Shown here: in pieces, positions 1 to 7,735 of the stretch
Layout: each line of letters starts with the position of its first letter
Numbering within the stretch: position 1 is the first letter of the stretch
Source of the DNA: Virgibacillus sp. 7505
Lineage (GTDB): Bacteria; Bacillota; Bacilli; Bacillales; Amphibacillaceae
DNA length: 48,499 bases
NCBI RefSeq assembly: GCF_002272135.1
Contig: NZ_NPBF01000016.1
Coordinates: 1 to 48,499, forward strand
Direction of reading: 5' to 3'
Program-made: the position numbers and the translations under genes
Notes under the pieces: generated by a model
Database searches by the model: none
What the model was told of the DNA's origin: nothing
Seen by the model: only the letters and a program-made list of their open reading frames with translations

Positions 1-185
1 TTTAGCATGATATCACCATCTGTAATACTCTCCAGCTGGTTCACCATACGAAGTAAAGTTGTTTTACCGCAGCCGGAAGGACCCAGCATGATGACCAGTT
101 CGCCTTGCTCAACTGTAAAATTCATATTTTCGATTGCTTTGACGTTGCCGTTGTATATTTTTGTCACGTCGTTGAAATGTATCAT
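1..185 (-). CDS. Glycine betaine/carnitine/choline ABC transporter ATP-binding protein (partial, C-terminus outside window)
   Basis: Only the first 61 or so residues are present, read leftwards off the window edge. They carry a complete Walker A motif (GPSGCGKT, residues 35-42) followed by LLRMVNQLE, as in the OpuCA/OpuBA/ProV family of osmoprotectant importer ATPases. The subunit would hydrolyse ATP in the cytoplasm to drive the permease encoded just upstream (13 bases apart, same strand). The ATG follows an AAGGGTG ribosome binding site. The substrate-binding protein, which would settle the substrate, is outside the window. Confidence 0.85.
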   Translation of the reverse strand, partial: MIHFNDVTKIYNGNVKAIENMNFTVEQGELVIMLGPSGCGKTTLLRMVNQLESITDGDIML

Positions 186-198
186 ATTTTCACCCTTA

Positions 199-852
199 TT
201 ATTTTTTTACACCCTTTGGCGTAAATAGATTTTCGATCAAGCGCAAGAACAAATCAGCAATCAATGCCAAAACCGCAACCGCGATTGCACCTGCAAGGAT
301 CATCGTGTTATTGGTACGCAGAATCCCTTGATAGATGATGCCGCCAAGGCCTCCTGCGCCGATTAGCGTAGCAATAGCACCGACACCGATATTCAGTACT
401 GTTGCAGTACGGATACCAGCCATGATCAAAGGCATGGCATTTGGGAGCTCGACTTTATAAAGGCGTTGAAAGGTTGTCAGACCAATCCCTTTTGCTGCAT
501 CGCGTATATCGGGATCGACATTGCTGATCGCCGTGTACGTATTCCGGATGATCGGCAGCTGTGAGTACAGTACAAGAGCGATAATAGCTGGCAACGTACC
601 GATTCCTTCGTTGATGAGTGAAAGGACTGGAATCATGATTCCAAATAAAGCGAGACTTGGAATAGTCATCATGATAGAAGCAATTTGGAGAATGGTGGAG
701 GCTGCGTATTTATTGACGGAACAATAAATACCTAATGGTACACCGATCACGATAGCGATGATAATTGCTAAACCAACAAGCTTGATGTGATCCCATGTGT
801 ATCCAAGTATAAATGTGAAATTACTGATGAAATATTCGATTAAAGCTGTAAT
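199..852 (-). CDS. Osmoprotectant ABC transporter permease (OpuCB/OpuBB-like), apparent ATT start
   Basis: Membrane permease of about 217 residues with several hydrophobic segments and the family's cytoplasmic loop (PDIRDAAKGIGLT...ELPNAMPLIMAGIR), which contacts the ATPase encoded next. The first ATG/GTG/TTG in frame is a GTG at 750, which would cut off an upstream segment that is typical of the family (IEYFISNFTFILGYTWDHIK). That segment is in frame and preceded by AGGAGG nine bases before an ATT codon at 852. I therefore take ATT as the start. A one-base frameshift in the nearby run of seven A (871-877, complement) that disconnected an ATG at 880 is the alternative. The permease-then-ATPase order differs from the ATPase-first opu operons of Bacillus subtilis. 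Confidence 0.8.
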   Translation of the reverse strand: MTALIEYFISNFTFILGYTWDHIKLVGLAIIIAIVIGVPLGIYCSVNKYAASTILQIASIMMTIPSLALFGIMIPVLSLINEGIGTLPAIIALVLYSQLPIIRNTYTAISNVDPDIRDAAKGIGLTTFQRLYKVELPNAMPLIMAGIRTATVLNIGVGAIATLIGAGGLGGIIYQGILRTNNTMILAGAIAVAVLALIADLFLRLIENLFTPKGVKK

Positions 853-914
853 GGGAGGGCACCTCCTGTTTTTTTGTCATGCAAAAGTTCTTGTCAGACT
901 TTTGCTATCAACTT

Positions 915-940
915 ATACCCAAATATATGAGCATCCTAAC
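915..940 (-). promoter_or_regulatory. Possible sigma-B type promoter of the osmoprotectant transporter
   Basis: On the minus strand GTTAGG (940-935) and GGGTAT (920-915) are separated by 14 bases. This resembles GTTTAA-N13-15-GGGTAT. The -10 box is perfect but the -35 matches at only three of six positions. Sigma-B control of osmoprotectant uptake is known for other Bacillus opu genes; here it is inference. Confidence 0.35.
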
Positions 941-1091
941 ATGAAAAATTAACCAGTTAAAGCTGGGATCAACGCATGGCACAAAGTATGGTGTAAAAAG
1001 GGGTGACTTTTGAGGATGGCTAGGCATCAGTTAAGAAGGCTGAAATTAAAAAATGCGCTAATACAAGGGTATTCCGTATATTCGTTGATTA

Positions 1092-1130
1092 AAAAAGGAC
1101 CTCCACGCATTATCCGTGGAGGTCCTTTTT
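1092..1130 (-). terminator. Intrinsic terminator, bidirectional
   Basis: Arms AAAAGGACCTCCACG and CGTGGAGGTCCTTTTT form a near-perfect hairpin with A and T runs on both sides. It lies downstream of the leftward CarD-family gene. The rest of the 853-1173 gap holds only the possible promoter at 915-940; no gene is seen there. Confidence 0.9.
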
Positions 1131-1173
1131 AGTGATTTTAATGTAATTGAGGGAATTACATTGATACAAGATG

Positions 1174-1674
1174 TCACCTAAAATTAGGTGCATCAATATT
1201 AAAACGTTCTTCAACTAAAGATTTTACATCAGAAGAGGCTTGATCATATGAAATATTCTTTATTTCTTGAATCTCTCCAATAAGAAACTCTTCTGCATTT
1301 TTATATACTTTTTTGTCTGATTGAGATAAACGACCATCCGTTGTATGGAAGTGCATTAGATCTCTTATTATCTGACTGATTTCTAACGTAGTACCTAATT
1401 TCATCTTACTGTCCAAGACTTTAGATCGTTCACTTACTGAAGAAGGCAAAGGAACACCATTGTCATAGAAATCTAATTTTACTTGCTCTAATTGTTCTAA
1501 AGAAATGATTGGGCGTAGACCATTCTGGTTTTCGCTTTGACTCGGTACAAACACATGTAACTTTTTATAAGGAAAGAATATCTTGAAATACTCTCTTTCC
1601 CTCATAATTTCTGTTGATTCTATGGTCCCTGTTCCGTGAAAAGGATAGAATACACTATCTCCGCCTTTAAGCAA
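1174..1674 (-). CDS. CarD/CdnL-family transcriptional regulator
   Basis: The 166-residue protein starts with GDSVFYPFHGTGTIESTEI, the RNA-polymerase-interacting Tudor-like fold shared by CarD, CdnL and the TRCF interaction domain. A mostly helical C-terminal part follows (residues about 70-166). CarD proteins bind the RNA polymerase beta subunit and tune open-complex stability at promoters; Bacillus subtilis YdeB is the closest relative I know. The start is TTG at 1674, eight bases after GGGAG; no ATG is available. It stands alone between a terminator downstream and the T-box array behind it, so context gives no target. Similarity to YdeB is from memory of the fold, not from a search. Confidence 0.8.
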   Translation of the reverse strand: MLKGGDSVFYPFHGTGTIESTEIMREREYFKIFFPYKKLHVFVPSQSENQNGLRPIISLEQLEQVKLDFYDNGVPLPSSVSERSKVLDSKMKLGTTLEISQIIRDLMHFHTTDGRLSQSDKKVYKNAEEFLIGEIQEIKNISYDQASSDVKSLVEERFNIDAPNFR

Positions 1675-1893
1675 ATTAACAATCTCCCTTCAAAGATACT
1701 TCTATTATAACACAAACTGGTCCGGTGCATTTTTTGCTTGTAGGATTATTGTTTAGTGGGGTCATCTTCTCTATTCAAAATGTATGGGCAAGCTCAATGA
1801 TTAAGCGGTTAAAATCATACAAGGTAGTTACTGCTAATGAGCATTGTCTTTGGATTATATGTGAGCTGAATGAAATAAAATAACAAAAAAATG

Positions 1894-1922
1894 TTGATTT
1901 TTTGTAATGTTTCCTGTAGGAT
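1894..1922 (+). promoter_or_regulatory. Sigma-A promoter of the T-box/permease transcript
   Basis: TTGATT (1894-1899), 17-base spacer, TAGGAT (1917-1922). It lies about 30 bases before the first T-box stem I and is the only good promoter seen ahead of the three leaders, so one transcript probably runs through all of them. Confidence 0.6.
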
Positions 1923-1939
1923 ACTCATTATATTAATAA

Positions 1940-2192
1940 TTGAGCGTTGAACGGATTACAGTAATGTGTGTTCTCCCTGTTAAAGAGAGCTGACGGTTGG
2001 TGCAAGTCAGTACAAAGAACAGCATGAATTACAGTCCAGGAGCATCTTCTTCGAACCGGTTGGTGAGGGGAAGACGGTGAAGAGCCGTTATGATGAAATG
2101 AGAGATTGACATAATAGCCGTGTCAATAATTAGGGTGGTACCGCGTAAAATCACGTCCCTGCTGATACATTTCAGCAGGGATTTTTTGTTTT
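1940..2192 (+). promoter_or_regulatory. T-box leader 1 with terminator (likely tRNA-Leu, UUA specifier)
   Basis: Canonical T-box sequence AGGGTGGTACCGCG at 2132-2145, followed by a terminator (CCCTGCTGA/TCAGCAGGG, 2157-2180, then T-rich). Stem I base GGATT (1953-1957) pairs with AGTCC. The specifier loop shows AGTA on the 5' side and GAA (2026-2028) followed by TTA (2029-2031) on the 3' side, read as a leucine codon. AUU (Ile) or UAC (Tyr) readings, shifted by one base, cannot be fully excluded. The UGGU of the T-box pairs with ACCA, fitting a tRNA with discriminator A such as tRNA-Leu. This copy is the most diverged of the three. Confidence 0.9.
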
Positions 2193-2209
2193 GAAAGCTA
2201 AATATAATG

Positions 2210-2460
2210 ATAAGTGATGAATGGATTGAAGTAGTGTATGTTCTCCCTGATACAGAGAGCTGACGGATGGTGCGAGTCAGTGCAAAGAACAGCATGAATT
2301 ACGATCCAGGAGCTTTCTTCTTCGAACCGGCTGGTGAGGGGAAGACGGTTTATAGCCGTTATGAGGAATGAGATATTGACATAGCTTATATGTCGATAAT
2401 TAGGGTGGTACCGCGTAAAATCACGTCCCTGCTGATACACTTCAGCAGGGATTTTTTGTT
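2210..2460 (+). promoter_or_regulatory. T-box leader 2 with terminator (likely tRNA-Leu, UUA specifier)
   Basis: T-box AGGGTGGTACCGCG at 2402-2415 and terminator hairpin at 2427-2450 followed by T-rich sequence. Stem I base GGATTG (2223-2228) pairs with CGATCC (2302-2307). GAA (2296-2298) and TTA (2299-2301) occupy the specifier loop. The unit starts about 270 bases after the first. Confidence 0.92.
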
Positions 2461-2475
2461 TTAAATAGCTAAATA

Positions 2476-2725
2476 ACAAGCATTGAATGGATTGAAGTAG
2501 TGTATGTTCTCCCTGATACAGAGAGCTGACGGATGGTGCGAGTCAGAACAAAGAACAGCATGAATTACGATCCAGGAGCTTTCTTCTTCGAACCGGCTGG
2601 TGAGGGGAAGACGGTTTATAGCCGTTATCTTAAATGAGAGATTGATATAGTTTATATGTCGATAATTAGGGTGGTACCGCGTAAATCACGTCCCTGCTGA
2701 TACATTTCAGCAGGGATTTTTTGCT
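2476..2725 (+). promoter_or_regulatory. T-box leader 3 with terminator (likely tRNA-Leu, UUA specifier)
   Basis: T-box AGGGTGGTACCGCG at 2668-2681, terminator at 2692-2715 with a T-rich tail. Stem I base GGATTG at 2489-2494 and specifier TTA at 2565-2567 after GAA. Almost identical to leader 2, with small changes in the stem II/III region and one A fewer after the T-box. Readthrough here leads straight into the small ORF and the permease. Confidence 0.92.
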
Positions 2726-2754
2726 TGGTTGGACAGTTAAGGAGGTGGTTAACC

Positions 2755-2859
2755 ATGGATGATGACTATTATTATACAAAATTAATCAGAACAGGATTTG
2801 ATATAGAAAGAGGAGAAGAAGATGAGTCAGAATGGTTTGCGGAAAGAGCTTTTACCTAG
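2755..2859 (+). CDS. Small ORF (34 residues) overlapping the permease start
   Basis: ATG at 2755 follows a strong GGAGGTGG site with six bases spacing. The ORF encodes a very acidic peptide beginning MDDDYYYTKL and ends at TAG 2857-2859, 38 bases inside the permease gene in another frame. Its 3' part contains the permease's own ribosome binding site (GAGGAG). I do not recognise the peptide and see no signal peptide or membrane segment. The layout suggests translational coupling: ribosomes on the small ORF would open or occupy the permease start. It could also be a chance ORF behind a fortuitous SD. Confidence 0.5.
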   Translation: MDDDYYYTKLIRTGFDIERGEEDESEWFAERAFT

Positions 2860-4186
2860 GCACGTACAGTTTTTAGCATTAGCGGGTATGATCGGTACCG
2901 GTATTTTCAAAGGAAGTGGTGAGACATTAGGGATTGCAGGGCCTGGTGTAGTCGTTTCTTACTTATTGGGCGGGGCCCTGCTGCTGATAGTAATGGTTGC
3001 TTTAGCTGAAATGGCCGTCGTATATCCGAATCATAATGTCCAGCACTTAGTTCATAAGGCATTTGGCTTTCATATATCCTTCATTGTTGGATGGCTGTAC
3101 TGGATTAACTGGACACTTGTTACCGTTGTAGAAATACTAGCTGCAGGCTCATTCTTGCAGTTTTGGTTTTCCAATACGCCGCTTTGGCTGTTAAGTGCAA
3201 TTTGTGCAGCACTTATCATTGGAATAAACAGCCTACAAGTTAAATTCTACGGAGAAATGGAATTTTGGTTTGCTAGTATTAAGATTATTGCTCTTGTACT
3301 ATTTATCCTATTAGGCGGTGCGGTGCTGCTAGGTTTGACGGATTTTGCCCCAGATACACCAACACAGCATCTATTCGGCCATGGCGGCTTCTTCCCGAAT
3401 GGTATGCAAGGAGTATTTGCAGCATGCTTGATAGTCATGTTTTCCTTCGGGGGATCTGAGTTAATCGGGGTAGCGATTTCTGAAACAAAAGATGTGAAGA
3501 AGGTTTTGCCTAAAGTAATCAAAGGCGTCGTTTGGCGAGTATTGCTGTTTTACATTCTCCCAATCACAATCATTGCGGGACTGATTCCTTGGAACCAGGT
3601 CGCTGGAACAGAAAGTCCATTCATTCAAGTAATGGATGCTATCGGCATACCAGGCGTTGCGCACGTAATGAATTTCATACTTTTGACCGCAGTTCTATCT
3701 GCTGCTAACTCTGGTATGTTTGCCACTTCCAGAACGATGTTTTCACTGGCTGAAAAAGGTGAAGCACCAAAACTATTAACGAAGACTTCTAAATCAGGTG
3801 CACCGATCAACGCTATATCTTTAAATGGTGTGCTATTGTTGGTAGGTGCAGGACTTGCTTATTTTGCGCCTGAAAGTATCATTGGAACGATGATGACAAT
3901 TCCTGGCTTCACTATGCTGCTGCTATGGCTTAGTATTTGTGCAGCGCAGCTGAAATTGCGTCCGGAATATGCAGATATGCCGCATTTCAGAATGAAGCTG
4001 TTTCCTGCGACGACAATTGTCGGGATTGCAGGGCTGGGAATCATTCTGGTAGGTTCGACATTCAGTAAAGGGATTTCAGTAGGAACGGTTGTATGTTTTA
4101 CAGCTTTAGCAGTCCTGACCGTATTGGCAGTAATTATGGGTCGGAAAAGAAGAGAAAAAGAAACCAAATTAAAAAATGCTCAATGA
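2822..4186 (+). CDS. APC-family amino-acid permease, YvbW-like (probable leucine/branched-chain)
   Basis: The 454-residue protein has about twelve hydrophobic segments and the APC signature at the N-terminus (LAGMIGTGIFKGSG, residues 21-34). The start and the whole N-terminal half resemble Bacillus subtilis YvbW, a permease under a leucine T-box; this is from memory. It would import an amino acid by proton symport. Three T-box leaders upstream make expression depend on uncharged tRNA, probably tRNA-Leu, which supports leucine or another branched-chain substrate. ATG at 2822 follows GAGGAG. The C-terminus is a short charged tail (RKRREKETKLK). Confidence 0.85.
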   Translation: MSQNGLRKELLPRHVQFLALAGMIGTGIFKGSGETLGIAGPGVVVSYLLGGALLLIVMVALAEMAVVYPNHNVQHLVHKAFGFHISFIVGWLYWINWTLVTVVEILAAGSFLQFWFSNTPLWLLSAICAALIIGINSLQVKFYGEMEFWFASIKIIALVLFILLGGAVLLGLTDFAPDTPTQHLFGHGGFFPNGMQGVFAACLIVMFSFGGSELIGVAISETKDVKKVLPKVIKGVVWRVLLFYILPITIIAGLIPWNQVAGTESPFIQVMDAIGIPGVAHVMNFILLTAVLSAANSGMFATSRTMFSLAEKGEAPKLLTKTSKSGAPINAISLNGVLLLVGAGLAYFAPESIIGTMMTIPGFTMLLLWLSICAAQLKLRPEYADMPHFRMKLFPATTIVGIAGLGIILVGSTFSKGISVGTVVCFTALAVLTVLAVIMGRKRREKETKLKNAQ

Positions 4187-4206
4187 AATTAAATAGACAA
4201 GGCCGA

Positions 4207-4233
4207 AAGAGTCACTACAAGTGGCTCTTTTTT
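4207..4233 (+). terminator. Intrinsic terminator after the permease
   Basis: GAGTCAC and GTGGCTC pair around a five-base loop (TACAA) and are followed by six T. Confidence 0.85.
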
Positions 4234-4304
4234 CAATGAATGAAAGCGGAAATTTATCAAGGTGAAACACAATACGTCAATTTTTCTCCAAATAGTCTAA
4301 ACAA

Positions 4305-4333
4305 AAAGGAGCACGCTATTACGCTGCTCCTTT
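4305..4333 (-). terminator. Intrinsic terminator after the leftward AraC gene
   Basis: AAAGGAGCA (4305-4313) pairs with TGCTCCTTT (4325-4333); on the minus strand it is followed by a T-rich tail. Confidence 0.8.
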
Positions 4334-4363
4334 CTTTGTGTGTTTTATTAGATTAACGAAGTA

Positions 4364-5281
4364 TCAGAAGCTCGAATCAACATCCATTTTCCAGAATTTA
4401 TCTTTGGTGATTTTTTTATATGCCAGTGGTGTCATACCAACAGACTCGCGAAATTTAGCAATAAAATAGCTAGTACTATTAAAGCCTACTTGATAACCCA
4501 CATCCGTGACACTTGTATTTGGATCCTGCAGCAGGAGCAGGCTTCTTTTAATACGATAATCCATTACATAATTCAAAGGGGATTGTTTCACTATTCGCTG
4601 GAAATACCGACAGGTTTCGGAACGGCTTAATTGACCGGCTTTTGCGATATCAGATAAAGTTATTCTCTCATTAAAATGAGCATGAATATAAATAAGCATT
4701 TGTTTCATGCGCTGATTCTTTACTATTTCTGTTTCTTTGTGTTCCAATGGTATTCCGTTCATGATTAAGTTTTGCCATATGAAATTAAGGTGATGGAGGA
4801 CACTTATCTCAAAATAAGGTGATTTTTGCTCGATTAATTGGTGAATTTCCATCACGGCCCTTAAAATGTTTTTCTCCCAATCTCCATCTGTTCCTATCTT
4901 TACATAAGCCAGATTTGTCGCTTGGATATAGGGATAAACATATTTAGCGTGCAGATCCTCTGTTAGAAGTGTGAGGGGCGAAGCATTTAAGCATATATAA
5001 ACACAGTTCGATGCAGCTTGATCATCTGCTCTGTGCAGACAGTTGCTGTTAATAAAAATTCCTTCCCCTTTTTGAACGACCACTTCCTCTTCATTTATCT
5101 GAAATAAAGCCTTGCCGCTCGTAACTAGCACAAATTGAATCTCATTATGCCAATGAAGTGGAATATGTCCATGTACATTTTGTTTAATGGTTGTCTCATA
5201 ACATGCTACAGGCAATTGAACTGTTTTGTGTTGAGTTAATTCTTCTAGTTGCGGAGTGATCAAGAAATCTCTAATTTGCAT
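4364..5281 (-). CDS. AraC-family transcriptional regulator (cupin + AraC HTH)
   Basis: The 305-residue protein has an N-terminal cupin-like half (about residues 25-120, with HGHIPLHWHNEIQFVLV giving the metal/ligand-binding histidines). Two AraC-type helix-turn-helix motifs sit at the C-terminus (ITLSDIAKAGQLSRSETCRYF and TSVTDVGYQVGFNSTSYFIAKFRE). Such proteins sense a small molecule and activate neighbouring genes. It is divergent from the EamA transporter at 5386 with 104 bases between, so control of that exporter is the likely job. ATG follows GAGGTAA. Confidence 0.88.
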   Translation of the reverse strand: MQIRDFLITPQLEELTQHKTVQLPVACYETTIKQNVHGHIPLHWHNEIQFVLVTSGKALFQINEEEVVVQKGEGIFINSNCLHRADDQAASNCVYICLNASPLTLLTEDLHAKYVYPYIQATNLAYVKIGTDGDWEKNILRAVMEIHQLIEQKSPYFEISVLHHLNFIWQNLIMNGIPLEHKETEIVKNQRMKQMLIYIHAHFNERITLSDIAKAGQLSRSETCRYFQRIVKQSPLNYVMDYRIKRSLLLLQDPNTSVTDVGYQVGFNSTSYFIAKFRESVGMTPLAYKKITKDKFWKMDVDSSF

Positions 5282-5385
5282 GCTGTTACCTCAATATAGT
5301 TATAATTTTATATACAAATTTAGTATTAAATTGCTGTTCTTTTATTTATGATGACACTATTGTAACAGAATGAGGAGGTTATCAG

Positions 5386-6285
5386 GTGAAAGATAGTCGT
5401 GTGTTAGGTATAGTCTTAGTGCTCACCGGAGCTACTTTATGGGGTGTTTCTGGAACAGTAGCTCAATTTCTATTCCAGGTGAAAGGATTCAGTACGGAGT
5501 GGCTTACAGTGGCAAGACTTCTTGTTGCAGGAGTCATCTTATTGACGATTTCTTATATAAAAGAAGGGGAAAAAGTATGGGGGGTCTGGACAAGTAAAAG
5601 TGGCGCGCTACGTATTATTTTATTTGGGATACTAGGAATGCTTGCAGTACAGTATACATATTTTGCTGCAATTGAACACGGTAACGCAGCGACCGCAACC
5701 ATTCTTCAGTATTTAGCGCCAGCACTCATCACATGTTATTTGGCTTTGCGATCAAGACGTCTGCCATCATTTACAATTATTATATCTGTCGTAATAGCAA
5801 TTATAGGTACATTTCTTTTAGTTACAGGAGCTAACCTTCAATCTCTTTCCGTGTCAGGGCGGGCCGTATTTTGGGGCGTTGCTTCAGCATTCGCTTTGAG
5901 TTTTTATACTTTACAGCCCTTAAGACTACTTGCGGACTGGGGATCGAAGATTGTTGTTGGTTGGGGCATGCTGATTGGTGGTGTTAGTTTCAGCTTCATA
6001 CATCCACTATGGAAGGTACAAGGGGATTGGACATTATCTTCTCTAGCAGCTGTGCTATTTGTCATCATTTTCGGCACGATAATTGCTTTTTATTTTTACC
6101 TGGAAAGCACAACACATATTGCAGCTTCCAAAGTGAGTCTGCTGGCTTCTGTGGAACCATTGTCTGCAACATTTCTTTCTATCTTGTGGTTTCATATTCC
6201 ATTTGGTTTAGCAGAGTGGATAGGTACGATGTTAATTTTAAGTACTATTACGATTTTATCGATAGTGAAGGATGACAGGAAGTAG
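5386..6285 (+). CDS. DMT-superfamily EamA transporter
   Basis: The 299-residue membrane protein has about ten transmembrane segments arranged as two EamA repeats (roughly residues 8-140 and 155-292). Each has the family's helix pattern, e.g. TLWGVSGTVAQFLF early in repeat 1 and LLASVEPLSATFLSILWF in repeat 2. EamA proteins export amino acids, metabolites or drugs; the substrate cannot be read from sequence. The start is GTG at 5386, seven bases after GAGGAGG. It is transcribed away from the AraC regulator, its likely controller. Confidence 0.88.
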   Translation: MKDSRVLGIVLVLTGATLWGVSGTVAQFLFQVKGFSTEWLTVARLLVAGVILLTISYIKEGEKVWGVWTSKSGALRIILFGILGMLAVQYTYFAAIEHGNAATATILQYLAPALITCYLALRSRRLPSFTIIISVVIAIIGTFLLVTGANLQSLSVSGRAVFWGVASAFALSFYTLQPLRLLADWGSKIVVGWGMLIGGVSFSFIHPLWKVQGDWTLSSLAAVLFVIIFGTIIAFYFYLESTTHIAASKVSLLASVEPLSATFLSILWFHIPFGLAEWIGTMLILSTITILSIVKDDRK

Positions 6286-6527
6286 CAAGCTTAAATTGCG
6301 TAAGCTAAAATCCGGAAAAGTAAGGAAATCACGTTGGAATAGTTTGGGTTATTTGGTTCTACACCATGAGATTAATGGATAGTTCGGCGTAATTTTGTGA
6401 CGAAATTAAGAGTGGAGAATGGCTTTTGGTTATCTAACAAGTGTTATTCATTAGAGTATAATAGGCAATTGCTGTGACAAATGATAGAATGAGGTGTCGT
6501 ACATATAAAAATCAGGGAGACGTTTCT

Positions 6528-7376
6528 ATGGCAAATGAGAAAAAACTGGAAGTAGCAGCAGATAAAGAATTATATAATTTTCTTTGCGATAATATAGATA
6601 AATTGAATGATGCTTGGTTTGCAGGACTTAAAAAGACAGAAGGGGTTTATGGTTCTGATGATCAAGCAGTTATTGATGTATTAAAAGAACAAAATAAAGG
6701 TTTCCATACCCGTTTCTGTGAGTTATTTGATCCGGAAAATCCTCTATCTTACGAGCTATTCGAGGAATGGATAGTGGAGATATCAAAAGATGAGCAGCAT
6801 TTAATTACACCGATAGATGATATTATTGATGAATTCAATAGAACGGAATCATTATATTTGGAGCTATTGGAAGACTTTGTGGCTGAACATGATTTATGCG
6901 GTAAGGAAACACTTAGTTATACGAGAAAGATTACTAGCGCTTTTAATCAGATCATTGTCTGGTTTACTAGAGAGAATAAAAAACAAGCAGAATTCAAGCT
7001 GGCTGCACAGCAAGCAATGATCCTGGAGCTTAGTACCCCAGTTATTTCATTGACTCCAGAAGTTGCACTGCTTCCCCTTGTAGGTGATATTGATACAAAC
7101 AGGGCTAAGTATATGATGGATAATGTTCTTTCACAGTGTGCGAAATTGGGAGTGGATTACTTATTCATTGACATGTCAGGTGTGGTAATTATCGATACAA
7201 TGGTTGCTCACCGTATATTTAATATAGTCAACTCTTTGAAGCTGCTGGGAGTAGAAACTATTTTATCTGGTATAAGACCTGAAATAGCGCAGACTGCAAC
7301 GCAATTAGGAATTGGTTTTGATGTTAAAACTACGCATTCTTTAAAAGCTGCCGTAGACAGATATATATTGAACTAA
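6528..7376 (+). CDS. RsbR-family stressosome protein (STAS domain)
   Basis: A non-heme-globin-like N-terminal domain (about residues 10-150) is followed by a C-terminal STAS domain (about 165-280). Both threonines phosphorylated by RsbT in RsbR proteins are present: T190 in GDIDTNRAK and T224 in IIDTMVAHR, 34 residues apart like T171/T205 of RsbRA. The protein would be a stressosome sensor subunit controlling sigma-B. I chose ATG 6528, which follows GGGAG by eight bases, over the longer ORF starting at GTG 6474, which has no SD. It is a single gene, away from any rsb operon in this window. A TATAAT at 6457-6462 may be its -10 box, without a clear -35. Confidence 0.88.
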   Translation: MANEKKLEVAADKELYNFLCDNIDKLNDAWFAGLKKTEGVYGSDDQAVIDVLKEQNKGFHTRFCELFDPENPLSYELFEEWIVEISKDEQHLITPIDDIIDEFNRTESLYLELLEDFVAEHDLCGKETLSYTRKITSAFNQIIVWFTRENKKQAEFKLAAQQAMILELSTPVISLTPEVALLPLVGDIDTNRAKYMMDNVLSQCAKLGVDYLFIDMSGVVIIDTMVAHRIFNIVNSLKLLGVETILSGIRPEIAQTATQLGIGFDVKTTHSLKAAVDRYILN

Positions 7377-7386
7377 GACAGAAAGA

Positions 7387-7430
7387 AACTCTCCATTTTT
7401 CGTTTAATATAAATGGAGAGTTATTTTTTT
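7387..7430 (+). terminator. Intrinsic terminator after the RsbR-family gene
   Basis: AACTCTCCATTT and AAATGGAGAGTT form a long hairpin followed by ATTTTTTT. It overlaps the 3' end of the small leftward gene. Confidence 0.88.
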
Positions 7431-7570
7431 GCTTTATATTGAATTGCTTCTTTTAAAAGTGCTATGTCTTGGTTTATATGTTTTTTTATAGATTCATCTG
7501 GACATCTATCGAAATCATGCATTAGATTGGCAAGCTCTCTGTAGATTAATTTCTTTTCATTTAAGCGCAT
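7421..7570 (-). CDS. Small hypothetical protein (49 residues)
   Basis: The ORF starts MRLNEKKLIYREL, six bases after a purine-rich GGGGGGAAGG site, and ends in a basic tail (YKAKK). The protein looks fully helical and charged, without membrane segment or signal peptide. I do not recognise the family. Strong SD and heptad-like leucine/isoleucine spacing suggest a real small protein. Its stop codon lies within the terminator hairpin of the convergent RsbR-family gene. Confidence 0.55.
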   Translation of the reverse strand: MRLNEKKLIYRELANLMHDFDRCPDESIKKHINQDIALLKEAIQYKAKK

Positions 7571-7674
7571 TTCTTGCCTTCCCCCCAACCTTAATACTTT
7601 GCCCAATATTTGATTACCTCAAACCTTTATTTCTAATTGAGGGAAACTTTACATATTCCATTCCCCATCTTTTA

Positions 7675-7721
7675 TTAAAAATAAAAGCAACCCAATTCCT
7701 ATTTTATAAGATTGGATTGCT
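7675..7721 (-). terminator. Intrinsic terminator after the aldo/keto reductase gene
   Basis: AGCAACCCAAT (7686-7696) pairs with ATTGGATTGCT (7711-7721), with one G-U pair; read leftwards it is followed by TTTTATTTTTA. Confidence 0.8.
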
Positions 7722-7735
7722 GCTTTGATAAATAT

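Larger units (their letters stand above)
2210..2725 (+). repeat. Near-identical tandem duplication of T-box leader
   Basis: Leaders 2 and 3 repeat with a period of 266 bases (GGATTG at 2223 and 2489). Stem I is the same from GGATTGAAGTAGTG to the GAACC after the specifier, apart from two bases just after GAGTCAG. Leader 1 shares the layout with more substitutions. Recent duplication of leader 2 or 3 is the simple reading. Confidence 0.85.

Noticed and set aside
2029-2479. Two minus-strand ORFs of 88 and 93 codons across the T-box leaders
   Set aside because: They are similar to each other only because the leader is duplicated; the T-box structure explains the sequence and neither has an SD.
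6474-6527. Earlier GTG start for the RsbR-family gene
   Set aside because: No SD, and it would add residues unlike the family; ATG 6528 has a good SD.
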